Positions 1 through 9,167 of a stretch of DNA of 64,000 nucleotides are shown piece after piece (the stretch's first letter is position 1; every line of letters begins with the position of its first letter). Where the stretch lies: positions 496,001 to 560,000 of the forward strand of contig JADKKO010000001.1 of the NCBI GenBank assembly GCA_016720465.1, given 5' to 3'. The position numbers and the translations under genes are program-made. The notes below the pieces were generated by a model. It was not told the origin of the DNA. It made no database searches and saw nothing but the letters and a program-made list of their open reading frames with translations. The stretch comes from Holophagaceae bacterium (GTDB lineage Bacteria > Acidobacteriota > Holophagae > Holophagales > Holophagaceae).

Positions 1-903
1 CTCAATTCCAAGCTGGGTCCAGAGAAAGTCCGGAATCTCCTGGCGGAACCGCTGGTTCGTCAGATACGTACCCTTCCCCCTTCCACTCCCCTCGAAGAGG
101 CCGAGTTTTCGGTCTACAGCCAGTGGGGGGAGGACGGGATCATTCAGTTCCTGCTTGCCCACGTGCCTTGCCCCAACCGTACTTTCGTGGAATTCGGGGT
201 GGAGGATTTTTCCGAAGCGAATCTCCGCTTCCTCATCGAACGGTCCCCCTGGCGCGGCCTGGTCATGGATGGAAGGCCGGACCTGGAAGCCCTGATCCAG
301 GCCACGGGACTGGCCTGGCGGCGCCATATCCAAGCGAAAAGCGTCTTCATCACTGCGGAGAACATCAACGGCCTGGTCCGACCCTCCATCGTCGAGCCGG
401 AACTGGACATCCTCAGCATCGACCTGGATGGGGTCGACTATTGGGTCTGGAAAGCCTTTTCAGCCTATTCCCCCAGGATTGTGATCGCCGAATACAACAG
501 CCTGTTCGGACCTTCCGCCACCATCACGGTCCCCTACCAGCCCGACTTCCAGCGTGCGAAGGAACATCATAGCCACCTGTACTTTGGGGCATCCTTGGGG
601 GCGCTGATCACCCTCGCCCAGAAGAAAGGCTATTCCTGCGTGGGCTCGACCTCCACGGGGGTGAACGCCTTCTTCGTCCGGAATGACGTGCGGGGCCGCC
701 TTCCCTCCCTGACCTCGGAGCAGGCCTGGCGCGACCTGTGCGTGCGCGAATCAAGAAACCCCGAAGGGAAGATGTCCTACATTTCCGGATCGGACCGCGT
801 CAAGGCCATCGAACACTTGCCCGCGGTGGATGTCCGGACCGGGCAGACTGCCCCCATCCGGACATTCATGGCTGCGGGACCCAAGGAAAGCACCAGCCTC
901 TGA
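1..903 (+). CDS. FkbM-like methyltransferase-family protein, 5' truncated
   Basis: The reading frame is open from the first base of the window to the TGA at 901-903, giving 300 visible residues, so the true start lies upstream. The segments YSQWGEDGIIQFLL and FVEFGVEDFSEANLRFL, followed by an acidic strand LSIDLDGVDYWVW, resemble the SAM-binding core of FkbM-type proteins, which are often found in glycan or cell-surface clusters. The C-terminal 60 residues look polar and non-conserved. An internal GTG at 163 could be called as a start, but it would remove the SYSQWGEDG-like motif, so I reject it. The family call rests on motif memory only and the substrate is unknown. The next gene follows after 67 bp on the same strand. 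Confidence 0.5.
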   Translation, partial: LNSKLGPEKVRNLLAEPLVRQIRTLPPSTPLEEAEFSVYSQWGEDGIIQFLLAHVPCPNRTFVEFGVEDFSEANLRFLIERSPWRGLVMDGRPDLEALIQATGLAWRRHIQAKSVFITAENINGLVRPSIVEPELDILSIDLDGVDYWVWKAFSAYSPRIVIAEYNSLFGPSATITVPYQPDFQRAKEHHSHLYFGASLGALITLAQKKGYSCVGSTSTGVNAFFVRNDVRGRLPSLTSEQAWRDLCVRESRNPEGKMSYISGSDRVKAIEHLPAVDVRTGQTAPIRTFMAAGPKESTSL

Positions 904-970
904 GGGCCGACAGGGTGGCGGCCGAATGGGCGCTGCCCCTTAACTTGAACAACTTTCCGAGGACCCATTG

Positions 971-2827
971 ATGCTTCGCTATCCACCCTTCAAGCGTTGG
1001 CTGCCCATGGCCCTGGCATCGGGGGTAATCTCGGGCCAACCCGTGCCAAAGCCGAAGGCCACAGCACCGCATTTCACCATCCGCGAGTCCATCCAGGCCG
1101 AGTGGCAGCGAGCCGCGCCGAACCTCGAAATAGGCGCGCTGCCCCGGGTCGACCGCGAGCGCTACGAGCTGACCCTGCGGCGCATCGGCGCGCCGGGCAT
1201 GCCCAAGCTGCTGCCCCCTGAGCTGGAGAACCCGACGGTCGAAATCTGGGAAGCCAAGGCCAAGGAAGCCAGGACGCCCCGGGAGCGGTTCACGGCCCTG
1301 CACTTCCTGAATCGATTGAAAAGCACCAAGGCATTGACTGCCTTGGACGGCCTGAAGCCCGAAGATGCCATGACCTGGCCCAAGCACCTCTACCTGGACG
1401 CGAATATCGCCACGGCACGTCTGCAGGGTGGCGAGGTGTCGGAAATTCTGGGGAGATTCTTGAACGCGTTGGGAAAAGCGGGCAAGGCATCGCCCGTCCG
1501 AACCCAGGCTGCGCGCCTGCGTCTGGTGATGTCGGGCAAGGAAAACGAACTGCTTCCGCTGGTAGAGGCCACGCCAGGCGCAACCCTGGCGATGCTGGAT
1601 GCTTGGAATCGCGGCTCCCTGGCTTCCCGGCAAGCGTCGCATTCGAAGTTATTCCAGGTCTGGACCGGAAATCTTGATGCTCCCGCCAAAGGATTGGAAC
1701 AACCAGAATTCAGCGCGGCGTGGAGGGCCCTGGGCCTGCTTCCATTGCGTCCCCAGAATCTCCTCCGATGCACCGAAGGACTGACTCAGCGGCTTCTGGA
1801 AGGACTCCCGGAACCCCTTCCGCCTTCCCTCGCGCCGGGGGCATTCCTCTGCCTTTCCATCGCGAATCCGCGCATCCTCCCGCTGGCTGCGAAGAAACTT
1901 GGCAGCGCGACCGACCCACCCATTCGAGAAGAGGTCCGCCAGGCCCTCGCCTTCAAGAGCGACACTAAGCTTCCAGGGCTGCTGCATGGAGCCGGGCTCG
2001 CTGCATTGCGGGCAAGTGGTTCGGAGTCTGCGAACGCCATCCGGGAACAGCTGCTCAGGGGCTCCGACCCCATCGCCCGTTCCGCTGCCATCGAAGATCT
2101 CCCCGAAGCCCCCGCTGATCTCGACACCCTGACTCAGCTCGCCTGGAAAGACCGCGATCTGGAACCCCAGCAAACGCTCATCGAGAGTTATTCGCGATGG
2201 AAGCTGGCCAACGAAAAACAGATCGAATTGCTGAAGCCTTGGCTGCAGCACCCGGATTGGGCGTGCCGCTATCTGGCCTACCAGCAGCTCGTGAAGCTCG
2301 ACCCCACAACGCCTTGGCCCACCACGTCCGAGCCAAACGAGCGCGAAAGAATACTTCTCAAAGAAGCGGCGCGCCTGGCCTCATCCGGAAGGCCGCTGCG
2401 CCTTCGCATCACCTTTTCCGGCAAGCGCCGTGTGACCTTGCGCCTGGATCCCACCGTAGCGCCCATCAATGTCGCGAACCTCGCGACGCTGGCGCGCAAG
2501 GGCTTCTTCAACGGCCGGCTGGTGCCGCGGGTGGTGCCGGACTTCGTGGTGCAGATGGGCTCGCCCTACGACACCATGGACGGCGGCCCGGGCTATTCCG
2601 TGCGCTGCGAGAACAGCCTGGACTGGTACGGCCCCGGCAGCGTGGGCATGGCGCTCTCGGGCAAGGACACCGGCGGTTCGCAGTTCTTCATCACCACCAA
2701 CGCCACGCCTCATTTGACCGGGAAGTACACGCGCATGGGAGAGGTGGAGGATCCGGACCGCGCCCTGAAGATCCTCGATGATCTGGAATTGGGCGCGAAG
2801 ATCGAGCGCCTGGAGGTCCTGGAATAG
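971..2827 (+). CDS. Cyclophilin-type peptidyl-prolyl isomerase with long N-terminal helical extension
   Basis: This 618-residue protein ends in a cyclophilin domain (about residues 475-618). The visible motifs are VAPINVANLATLARKGFFNG, VVPDFVVQMGSP, GSVGMALSGKDTGGSQFFIT and PHLTGKYTRMGEV, which correspond to the usual cyclophilin core with the substrate-pocket QFFIT strand. The first ~460 residues are alanine/leucine-rich and helical with repeated PEFS/AWRALGLL-type units, which suggests HEAT-like repeats. The N-terminus (LRYPPFKRWLPMALASGVISG) could be an export signal, so a periplasmic folding role is plausible. ATG 971 follows GAGGA by a normal distance. A TTG at 968 is in frame but less likely. 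The gene converges with the epimerase ending at 2868. Confidence 0.8.
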   Translation: MLRYPPFKRWLPMALASGVISGQPVPKPKATAPHFTIRESIQAEWQRAAPNLEIGALPRVDRERYELTLRRIGAPGMPKLLPPELENPTVEIWEAKAKEARTPRERFTALHFLNRLKSTKALTALDGLKPEDAMTWPKHLYLDANIATARLQGGEVSEILGRFLNALGKAGKASPVRTQAARLRLVMSGKENELLPLVEATPGATLAMLDAWNRGSLASRQASHSKLFQVWTGNLDAPAKGLEQPEFSAAWRALGLLPLRPQNLLRCTEGLTQRLLEGLPEPLPPSLAPGAFLCLSIANPRILPLAAKKLGSATDPPIREEVRQALAFKSDTKLPGLLHGAGLAALRASGSESANAIREQLLRGSDPIARSAAIEDLPEAPADLDTLTQLAWKDRDLEPQQTLIESYSRWKLANEKQIELLKPWLQHPDWACRYLAYQQLVKLDPTTPWPTTSEPNERERILLKEAARLASSGRPLRLRITFSGKRRVTLRLDPTVAPINVANLATLARKGFFNGRLVPRVVPDFVVQMGSPYDTMDGGPGYSVRCENSLDWYGPGSVGMALSGKDTGGSQFFITTNATPHLTGKYTRMGEVEDPDRALKILDDLELGAKIERLEVLE

Positions 2828-2867
2828 GCAGGATGAATGGGGGTCGCGGTTCCCTCGCCGTCCCGTT

Positions 2868-3794
2868 TCAGCCCAGCAGATCGGCCAGCGCGTCCTCTGC
2901 CTTTTCGAATTTGAAAACGTAGCCCATCCGCTGGGCGCGTAAAGGGTAGACAAAGGCGCCTTCAAGGACTTCCGAGGCCATTTCACCAAGTAGAATTTTG
3001 ATGCCTAACTCAGTCAGGACGGATGGGATAGGCATAATCGGGCGATGCAGTTGCCTCCCGAGCAGGCGGGTGAAGGTCTCGTTGGTCAGGGGGCGCGGGG
3101 CGGTGCCATTGATGGCTCCGCTCCAGGCGGAATTTCCCGCGGCCTCAAGGTACAGCCCCACCATGTCGTCGATGTGGCTCCAGGAAAAGCCCTGCTGGCC
3201 ATGGCCCAACTTGGCGCCCTGGAAGAGCTTCATGGGCAGCACCAGCTTCGCCAAGGCACCCCCGCTTCTCGCGAGCACCACGCCGCTGCGGATTTTGACC
3301 ACGCGGACCCCAAGTTTCAATGCTCTATCCGCCGCTTCTTCCCACGCGAGGCAAAGGTCAGCCAGGAATCCCTTCCCCCTGGCGTCCTGCTCGGACACAG
3401 GTTCTCCACCGCGGGGACCGTAGAATCCGATGGCTGATGCGTTCACGAGCGCTCTGGGTTTAATCCTGCAAGCAGACATGGCCTCCACCAGTCTGGATGT
3501 AAGGCCAACGCGGCTTTCCAGCAATTCCCGCTTGTAGGTTTCATTCCACCGCTTTCCTGCGATGCTCGCGCCCGCCAGGTTGATGACCGCATCGGAACCA
3601 TCCAGGACGCCTGGAAGCTCGTCATATCCGCGGACCATGGCGCCTTGGGGGAGGAGCTGCCGCGAAGGATCCCTGCTCAGCACCGTGACTTGAACCCCTT
3701 GGCCCACGAGCGCAGCGACCAGCGGGGTGCCCACCAGCCCGGATCCACCAGCCACCACTACATTGCTGAGGGGTTCATCGCGCGTCCCGGTCAT
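2868..3794 (-). CDS. TIGR01777-family NAD(P)-dependent epimerase (YfcH/SulA-like)
   Basis: A 308-residue Rossmann-fold protein. GGSGLVGTPLVAAL is the N-terminal dinucleotide-binding glycine motif, and VINLAGASIAGKRW is characteristic of the TIGR01777/YfcH family. NASAIGFYGPRGG supplies the Tyr-containing active-site region and SWSHIDDMVGLYLEA the following helix. The C-terminal tail (VLEGAFVYPLRAQRMGYVFKF) matches the DUF1731 extension of that family. Family members are extended SDRs of largely unknown substrate. The gene lies 20 bp downstream of the PEGA kinase that ends at 3815 and is on the same strand, so the two may be cotranscribed. Confidence 0.85.
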   Translation of the reverse strand: MTGTRDEPLSNVVVAGGSGLVGTPLVAALVGQGVQVTVLSRDPSRQLLPQGAMVRGYDELPGVLDGSDAVINLAGASIAGKRWNETYKRELLESRVGLTSRLVEAMSACRIKPRALVNASAIGFYGPRGGEPVSEQDARGKGFLADLCLAWEEAADRALKLGVRVVKIRSGVVLARSGGALAKLVLPMKLFQGAKLGHGQQGFSWSHIDDMVGLYLEAAGNSAWSGAINGTAPRPLTNETFTRLLGRQLHRPIMPIPSVLTELGIKILLGEMASEVLEGAFVYPLRAQRMGYVFKFEKAEDALADLLG

Positions 3795-3814
3795 CCATAG
3801 ACTCCATCCGGCGT

Positions 3815-5593
3815 TCAGTGGCCTGGATCCCCGCTGGCCGATTCCAGGGTCAGGCGGATGGGCGAAGCCAAGGGCCGCCCATGCTCAAGGGCTCCGGACC
3901 AGGGCCGGTATCCCTCCTTCTTCACCACCAATTGCTGGCGCTGGGAAGGTCCCGGCAATTCCAGGCCATAGAGTGGCGTCTGGCCTTTGGGTGCGCCATC
4001 CACGTAGACCTCGGCGTTCAGGGGTTCGCTGAGCACGTAGGTGTAGTCCTTCCAGAGCTGGAGCGGCACCTTGCCGGGGTTGTCCTTGGAGTTGAGCTTC
4101 ACCGTTTCGCGATTGTGGAAAGGGAAATCCAGCACCAGTTCCTGGGCGTTGGCTTTCACTTCGGCGGTGAGCGGCGTGCGGCCCGGCAGGAGCCGCCCGT
4201 CCACTCTTGCTTCCGCCCCCGGAGGAAAGGATTCGATGTGCAGGGATCGGGTGGCTGTGGCGTTGTGCCAGGCCCACCCGCCCAAAGCCAAGATCAGCAA
4301 ACCAGCCGCCAGGGCCCAGTTGGTGAAGGAGGCAGGAAGCTCCTTGGTAGCGGAGGAGGTTTCCGCCACAGGCTCTGGGGGGGTGTAACGGTAGCTCGGG
4401 GCCGGCGGCGCTTTCCGGGGCCCAGAAGTGTCGGCAGGTTCCCTGGCAGCGCTGGCTGCCCTCAGAAGGCTCTGGGGCGGAATGATCGTTGAATGGGATT
4501 CCTCGGGCTCTCCTGGCGCCGCGCGGCGCTCAGTCTGGCCGATCGCGGCTAGAGCATCTTCGGTGGGGACATCTTCCTGCACTATGCCGCTGCTGGGTTC
4601 TTTCGGCATCAGCAGCTTGCCCGATGATTCCTGGCGGGGTTTCAAGGGCGCATTGAAGGGCTGGGAGTCGTCAAAGGGGTTTTCCGCGAATATCTGGTCC
4701 ACCGTCATCGTGGATTTTTCATCCCCCTGGAGCGCGATGGGCGTGGGCACTGGGATCATGGAGATTTCAGCCTGGAGCGCGGGTCCCACCCGCGCCGCCG
4801 CGGCCAGATCCACCAGGAACCCCCGGGTGTCCGGGTAACGCAGGGCCGGGTTGAGGTCCAGTGCCTGCCGCAGGACCCTGGCAAGCTTCGGATCCATGCC
4901 TTCGGGAATCACCGGCGGCTCATGGACGATGTGGTACAGGATAGCGCCCAGGGTGTCGCCCGGATGGGGCATGCGTCCGCCGGAGAACATCTCGAAGGCC
5001 GTCACCGCGAGCGCGTAGCGATCGGTAGCCGGCGTGGCCTCGGCCCCTTTGAGCAGTTCCGGGGCGGTGTAGGACGGGGTCCCCACGATCATGCCGACGG
5101 TGGTCAGTTTGGATGCGTCACCCTTGGCAATGCCGAAATCCATGAGCTTCAGGCGGCTATCGTGGCTCACCAGAATGTTCTCGGGCTTCACGTCCCGATG
5201 CACCACGCCTGCGCCTTCGGCAGCCACCAGCGCCTTGGCGCATTGCAGGAGCAGGCGCACTGCCTCCTCCGCATCCAGGGAATCGCCGCGGATGAGAGCA
5301 CCCAGGCTTTTCCCTTCCACATATTCCATGGCCAGGAAAGGTCCGCTGACGGGATCCTCGCCGACATCGAAGATGGTGATGATGTTGGGATCGTTCAGCC
5401 GCGCGGAGATCTCGGCTTCCCGCTGGAACCGGATCAGCGCGCCGTGCTGCTGATCGCCGGTCTCCTTCACCACTTTGATGGCCAGCCGCCGCTTCAGCAG
5501 CGGATCGAGCGCGAGGTAGACCGCGCCCATGGCACCCTGGCCGAGCAGCTCTAGAACCTTGTATCTGCCGATGGACTCGGGGATCGCGGACAT
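3815..5593 (-). CDS. Membrane Ser/Thr protein kinase with C-terminal PEGA repeats
   Basis: 592 residues from the ATG at 5593. Longer in-frame starts add a low-complexity leader and run into the divergent promoter, so I chose the methionine directly before ESIGRYKVLELLGQGAMG. The Hanks kinase domain (about 9-270) has the glycine loop LGQGAMGAVY, Lys40 in LAIKV, HRDVKPENI, DFGIAK and GTPSYTAPE, so it looks active. A proline-rich linker is followed by one membrane helix (FTNWALAAGLLILALGGWAW). Two PEGA-like repeats follow (PPGAEARVDGRLLPGRTPL and LNAEVYVDGAPKGQTPL), which would lie outside the membrane. The layout suggests an envelope-sensing kinase. Its targets cannot be read from sequence. A pentapeptide gene is transcribed divergently. 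Confidence 0.9.
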   Translation of the reverse strand: MSAIPESIGRYKVLELLGQGAMGAVYLALDPLLKRRLAIKVVKETGDQQHGALIRFQREAEISARLNDPNIITIFDVGEDPVSGPFLAMEYVEGKSLGALIRGDSLDAEEAVRLLLQCAKALVAAEGAGVVHRDVKPENILVSHDSRLKLMDFGIAKGDASKLTTVGMIVGTPSYTAPELLKGAEATPATDRYALAVTAFEMFSGGRMPHPGDTLGAILYHIVHEPPVIPEGMDPKLARVLRQALDLNPALRYPDTRGFLVDLAAAARVGPALQAEISMIPVPTPIALQGDEKSTMTVDQIFAENPFDDSQPFNAPLKPRQESSGKLLMPKEPSSGIVQEDVPTEDALAAIGQTERRAAPGEPEESHSTIIPPQSLLRAASAAREPADTSGPRKAPPAPSYRYTPPEPVAETSSATKELPASFTNWALAAGLLILALGGWAWHNATATRSLHIESFPPGAEARVDGRLLPGRTPLTAEVKANAQELVLDFPFHNRETVKLNSKDNPGKVPLQLWKDYTYVLSEPLNAEVYVDGAPKGQTPLYGLELPGPSQRQQLVVKKEGYRPWSGALEHGRPLASPIRLTLESASGDPGH

Positions 5594-5689
5594 CCGGTGC
5601 TCTGTGGAACGGGATCGATTGGGGCTTGGAGCGATTGGGTGGGATAACACATAAAGCATATCAGCGCGGGCCATGCCCTGCCTAGATCC

Positions 5690-5718
5690 CTGGTTTCTTT
5701 GGATAAGGGTTGTATTAT
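5690..5718 (+). promoter_or_regulatory. Candidate sigma-70 promoter for the pentapeptide gene
   Basis: In the 176-bp divergent gap, TGGTTT (5690-5695) and TATTAT (5713-5718) are separated by 17 bp and lie about 50 bp upstream of the ATG at 5770. The -10 is good and the -35 is weak. This is pattern recognition only. The same gap must also hold the kinase promoter on the other strand, for which I see no convincing element. Confidence 0.35.
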
Positions 5719-5769
5719 TCCATCGCCACCCGAAATCCCACCCGCGCAATCCAACCTCAAGGAGCCCAG

Positions 5770-7023
5770 ATGTCCGACCTGACACGGGATGATTTCATCC
5801 AGGCGCTCAAGGACAAGAAGAAGACCTTCGAGCACATGGACTTCGAGAACATGGACCTGCGGGGCATCGATTTGCAGGGACTCAACTTCACCGGCTCGAA
5901 CCTCTCGTTCGCCAAGCTCACCGGCAACCGCATGACCGAGGCCAACCTCACGCGGGCGGACCTGAGCGAATCGGAGCTTTCAGGCTGCAAACTCATGAGC
6001 GCCAACCTGGAAGGCGCCATCCTGCGCAAGGTGGACCTGACCGAGGCGAACCTCACCGGCGCGCGGCTCCAGCGTGCGGACCTGCGGGGAGCCGACCTGT
6101 CCCGCGCCATTTGCGCCGAGGCGGACTTGCGCGGTGCGGACTTGACGCGCGCCAAGTTATCCGTGGTTGATTTCCGCCTGGCGAACCTGGGAAGGGCGAA
6201 CCTCACCGGCGCCATGCTCCGGGGCGCGCTCATGCGCGGCGCCGATCTCCGGGAGGCCATCCTGGAAGGGGCCACCGGACTGGAGCAGCAGGTCTCCCCC
6301 GCCCAGACCATCGAGTCCCCGCTGCCCAAGGCGAAGGATTCCCAGCGCATCTCCACGGCCCAGCCGCCCAGGGCCGCCACCACGGCCACGCCCATTCCAG
6401 CCTCCCAGGCGGGCCGCACGCAGGCCATGCCGCCGGGCCGGACCCAGACCATGATCCCTGGATCCATCCTCACGCGCCCCGCTGGCCAGCCCGCTCCGCC
6501 AAAAACGGCTCCCCGCGCCAAGAAATACCATCCGCCCCTGCGCCACATCCCCGCCTTGATCTTCACATCCTCGGGCTGGATCCGCGGCCAGTTCCACGTG
6601 CCGGTGATGCATGGCTTCCTGGATTTCCTGAACCGCATGGGCGAACTCCTGAAGCTTACGGACGTCACCTTGCCCCATCTCAAGCGGGAGGTCGCCTTCT
6701 TCGGCCTCCGCCGCGATTCCGCGATCATGGTCATCCCGGACTGCGAGGAGGATCTGCTGAGCCTGCCCACCATCACCGGCAATGCAGAGACGCACCAGAC
6801 CTCCTTCCTCATGGCCAGCGGCAGCGTCAGCGGCAACATGACCATCGAAGCCGACATCCGGGTCTCCGACTACCTGGGCCAGGGCAAATGGGTGGTGCTG
6901 CGGGATTGCGAGGTGGGCTCCCACGGCGGTCCCGGCGGCCGCAGCAAAGTCGCCGCCTTTCCCCTGCTGGTGCTCAACACGTCCAGCGTCATCGGGACCT
7001 CGGACGAGAGTCTGGTCAGCTAG
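5770..7023 (+). CDS. Pentapeptide-repeat protein with C-terminal globular domain
   Basis: 417 residues. ATG 5770 follows AAGGAG (about 5759-5764). Residues ~20-170 are about 28 consecutive A(D/N)LxX pentapeptides (for example ADLRGADLSRA and ANLTGARLQRA), predicted to form a right-handed quadrilateral beta-helix. A Pro/Ala/Thr-rich linker (about 175-255) carries near-repeats such as GRTQAMPPGRTQTM. The last ~160 residues are a globular domain that I do not recognise (IFTSSGWIRGQFHVP to CEVGSHGG), rich in beta strands. There is no signal peptide, so it is probably cytoplasmic. Pentapeptide proteins often act as scaffolds. The divergent PEGA kinase may be a functional neighbour, which is inference only. 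The 3' end converges with tlyA. Confidence 0.85.
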   Translation: MSDLTRDDFIQALKDKKKTFEHMDFENMDLRGIDLQGLNFTGSNLSFAKLTGNRMTEANLTRADLSESELSGCKLMSANLEGAILRKVDLTEANLTGARLQRADLRGADLSRAICAEADLRGADLTRAKLSVVDFRLANLGRANLTGAMLRGALMRGADLREAILEGATGLEQQVSPAQTIESPLPKAKDSQRISTAQPPRAATTATPIPASQAGRTQAMPPGRTQTMIPGSILTRPAGQPAPPKTAPRAKKYHPPLRHIPALIFTSSGWIRGQFHVPVMHGFLDFLNRMGELLKLTDVTLPHLKREVAFFGLRRDSAIMVIPDCEEDLLSLPTITGNAETHQTSFLMASGSVSGNMTIEADIRVSDYLGQGKWVVLRDCEVGSHGGPGGRSKVAAFPLLVLNTSSVIGTSDESLVS

Positions 7024-7792
7024 CCGAATCCAGAGCGTCATCGGAAAAGCCGCTGCCGCGGCGCTTCTCCGCAGATAGAGCAGGTATTCCTTGTTCCCTT
7101 CGCTGCCCCGCACAGGACTTTCCATGAGCCCCTGGGGCGCGAGTTCGGACACTTCGAAAAAGCTCCAGATTTCCTTGCAGACCCGCTCATGGACGACCGG
7201 ATCCCGCACGATGCCCCCTTCCCCCACATCGCCGCGGCCGGCCTCGAATTGAGGTTTTACAAGAAGGATCGCTTCCGCGTTTTCCGTAAGGCTCGGCAGC
7301 AGTGGAAGGATGGTCAGGCGCAAAGAAATGAAACTCAAATCCGCCACCAGCAATGAACAGCGATCAGGAATGCGGCCCGAGTCCCAATTGCGCAGGTTGC
7401 ATTGCTCGATGCTGACCACGCGGTCATCGCTCCGCAGTTTCCAATGGAGCTGGTTGGTGCCCACATCCACGGCGTAGACCTTTCCTGGCGCCGCGCTGGA
7501 GCAGGCAGTCCGTGAAGCCTCCGGTGGAAGCGCCCGCATCGAAGCAGATGCGATCCTGTGGATCCACGCCGAAGGTTTTCAAGCCGCCTTCCAGCTTCAA
7601 TCCCCCCCGGCTGACAAAAGGCAGCGCTTCGCCCCTCAGACGGATGGCTGCGGCCTCGTCCACCGCCGTGCCCGCCTTGGTGATGGGCCGGTCCTCCACC
7701 AGCACGTCCCCCGCCAGGATGCGGGCCTGGGCCAGGGTGCGGCTTTCCACCAGCCCGCGCTGGACCAGCAGCACATCCAGCCGGACCTTCAT
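7016..7792 (-). pseudogene. tlyA: TlyA-family rRNA 2'-O-methyltransferase / hemolysin A homologue, frameshifted
   Basis: Codons 1-103 (7792 down to about 7484) encode an S4 RNA-binding domain (RLDVLLVQRGLVESRTLAQA) and the start of an FtsJ-type fold (DAGASTGGFTDCLLQRGA). The expected continuation VYAVDVGTNQLHWKLR, LLVADLSFISLRL, LLVKPQFEAGR, GIVRDP and EGNKEYLLYLR lies in another frame. One extra base in the minus-strand run GGAAAGG (7478-7485) would explain the switch. The second frame has no stop at the usual C-terminus and would run on to 6157 antisense to the pentapeptide gene. A stop in a third frame at 7016-7018 gives a normal length, so a second indel is possible. Either the gene is a recent pseudogene or the assembly has indel errors. 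Its start overlaps the lipoprotein stop (TGATG). Confidence 0.8.
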
Positions 7793-8160
7793 CAGCGCCG
7801 CGCCTTCAAGCGGCCGCGTTCGCGGATCTGGATGCCCATGGAGGCGCCCCCAAGGACCGCCGCGTTGTGGAGCTCCCCCGTCACCACCAGGGTTTCACCG
7901 AGCCCCGGCAGCGGATCCTTGGTGGCGACCCAAAGTTCCCCGGTGCTGTCCTGGATCTTGTAGAACCGGGTGCCCACGAAGGGCAGTTGGTTGGAATCAA
8001 TGACCCGGCCTTTCACCTTCACGGATTTGCCTTCCAGGCTTGGGGCTTCTTTCCGCACCTCGCCGATGGGCCGGGTGCCGAAGGGGAGCCGATCGCATCC
8101 GACGAGGAGGAGAACCGCCACGGTCGGCAGCAGGGCTGTGCGGACAAGTCTTGCCTTCAT
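7792..8160 (-). CDS. Small lipoprotein, OB-fold-like
   Basis: 122 residues. The N-terminus has a lipoprotein signal (LLPTVAVLLLVGC) with the lipobox cysteine at residue 21, so the mature protein should be lipid-anchored in the envelope. The mature part is short and beta-rich (KSVKVKGRVIDSNQLP, FYKIQDSTGELWVAT, ETLVVTGEL), a pattern typical of OB-fold domains of the tOB/BOF type. Function is unknown. It starts inside the mltG stop (ATGA at 8157-8160) and its stop overlaps the tlyA start, so mltG, this gene and tlyA look translationally coupled. Confidence 0.7.
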   Translation of the reverse strand: MKARLVRTALLPTVAVLLLVGCDRLPFGTRPIGEVRKEAPSLEGKSVKVKGRVIDSNQLPFVGTRFYKIQDSTGELWVATKDPLPGLGETLVVTGELHNAAVLGGASMGIQIRERGRLKARR

Positions 8161-9167
8161 GCTTTCTCCCGCTTCTGTCTAGAAATTTCGGCGCGGTACA
8201 GCGCCACGTTCCGATTGTGCTCCCCCAAAGTGCGCGCGAACCGATGTCCGCCCGTCCCGGTGGCCACAAAATACAGCGCCGCCCCGTCCGCGGGCCGCTT
8301 CGCGGCCTCGATGGCGGCAGGGCTGGGGATCGCGATGGGCGTCGGGGGAAGGCCGGCCACGCTGTAGGTGTTGAAGCTGCCGGGCCGCGCGATGTCCTCG
8401 CGCAGGGGCGCCGTGAACCGTAGATCGCCACTGAGCCACCGGGCGTAGAGGCTGGTGGGATCGCATTGGAGGCGCATGCCGATGCGCAGGCGGCGCGCGT
8501 AGACACCCGCCACAATGGGCAGCTCTTCCGGAATGTTGGTCTCCTTTTCCGCGAGGCTCGCCAGGATGAGCGTTTCGTAGGGCGGCAGGGCGCCGCCGTC
8601 CAGATGGGGACGGACACCCCGGTGGAAGGCCTCCACCATCGCCAGGAAGATCTCTTCGGGTTCCATGGCGTGATGGACCCGGTAGGTCGCCGGCGCCACC
8701 AGGCCTTCGAGGCTCAGGGCCTCCGGAAAACCTGCGGTGGCCGCCAGGTTCGGACTCGCCCAGAGTTTCCAGAACACGTCCTCGGGCACGAATTCCTTCA
8801 AGCGCGCTTGCACGGTCCAAGCATGGGCCGCGTAAGGGATGACGATGTTGGTGAAATGGATCTCGCCGCGGCGCAGCTTGCTGGCCACTTCCGACAGGCT
8901 GGCCTGGGAATCGAATGTGTATTCGCCGCGGATGAGCTGCAGGCGCCGCGCCCGGGCCCACAGCTTGAACAGCGGCGCGGAGCGGATGACGCCCTCCCGT
9001 TCCAGCTGATCGGCGATCTGGTCCACCGTGGCTCCCTTCTTGATGAGCACCGTGCCAGGCATCATCAAGGGGCCGCTCCGCTGCCAGCTCCAGAGCGCCC
9101 ATAGCGGCGGCAGTGCCAGTAGGGCGGTTGCGAGGAGCATTCGTCGGGACGTGCGGGACCTAGCCAT
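8157..9167 (-). CDS. mltG: Endolytic murein transglycosylase MltG (YceG family)
   Basis: 336 residues with one N-terminal membrane helix (MLLATALLALPPLWALWSW) and a large periplasmic part. Motifs of the YceG family are present: YTFDSQASLSEVASKLRRGE (LysM-like segment), ILASLAEKET with the catalytic Glu, RLRIGMRLQCDPTSLYA, SFNTYSVAGLPPTPIAIPS and LYFVATGTGGHRFARTLGEH. MltG cleaves nascent glycan strands near the inner membrane to end elongation. One oddity is that the usual LEGxLxPDTY signature reads LEGLVAPATY here, with Ala for Asp. It is the first gene of an apparent three-gene unit with the lipoprotein and tlyA. Confidence 0.93.
   Translation of the reverse strand: MARSRTSRRMLLATALLALPPLWALWSWQRSGPLMMPGTVLIKKGATVDQIADQLEREGVIRSAPLFKLWARARRLQLIRGEYTFDSQASLSEVASKLRRGEIHFTNIVIPYAAHAWTVQARLKEFVPEDVFWKLWASPNLAATAGFPEALSLEGLVAPATYRVHHAMEPEEIFLAMVEAFHRGVRPHLDGGALPPYETLILASLAEKETNIPEELPIVAGVYARRLRIGMRLQCDPTSLYARWLSGDLRFTAPLREDIARPGSFNTYSVAGLPPTPIAIPSPAAIEAAKRPADGAALYFVATGTGGHRFARTLGEHNRNVALYRAEISRQKREKA

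Noticed and set aside
6157..7015. Extension of the second tlyA frame antisense to the pentapeptide gene
   Set aside because: The sequence past EGNKEYLLYLR has no family similarity and overlaps a real gene; it reflects the missing stop.
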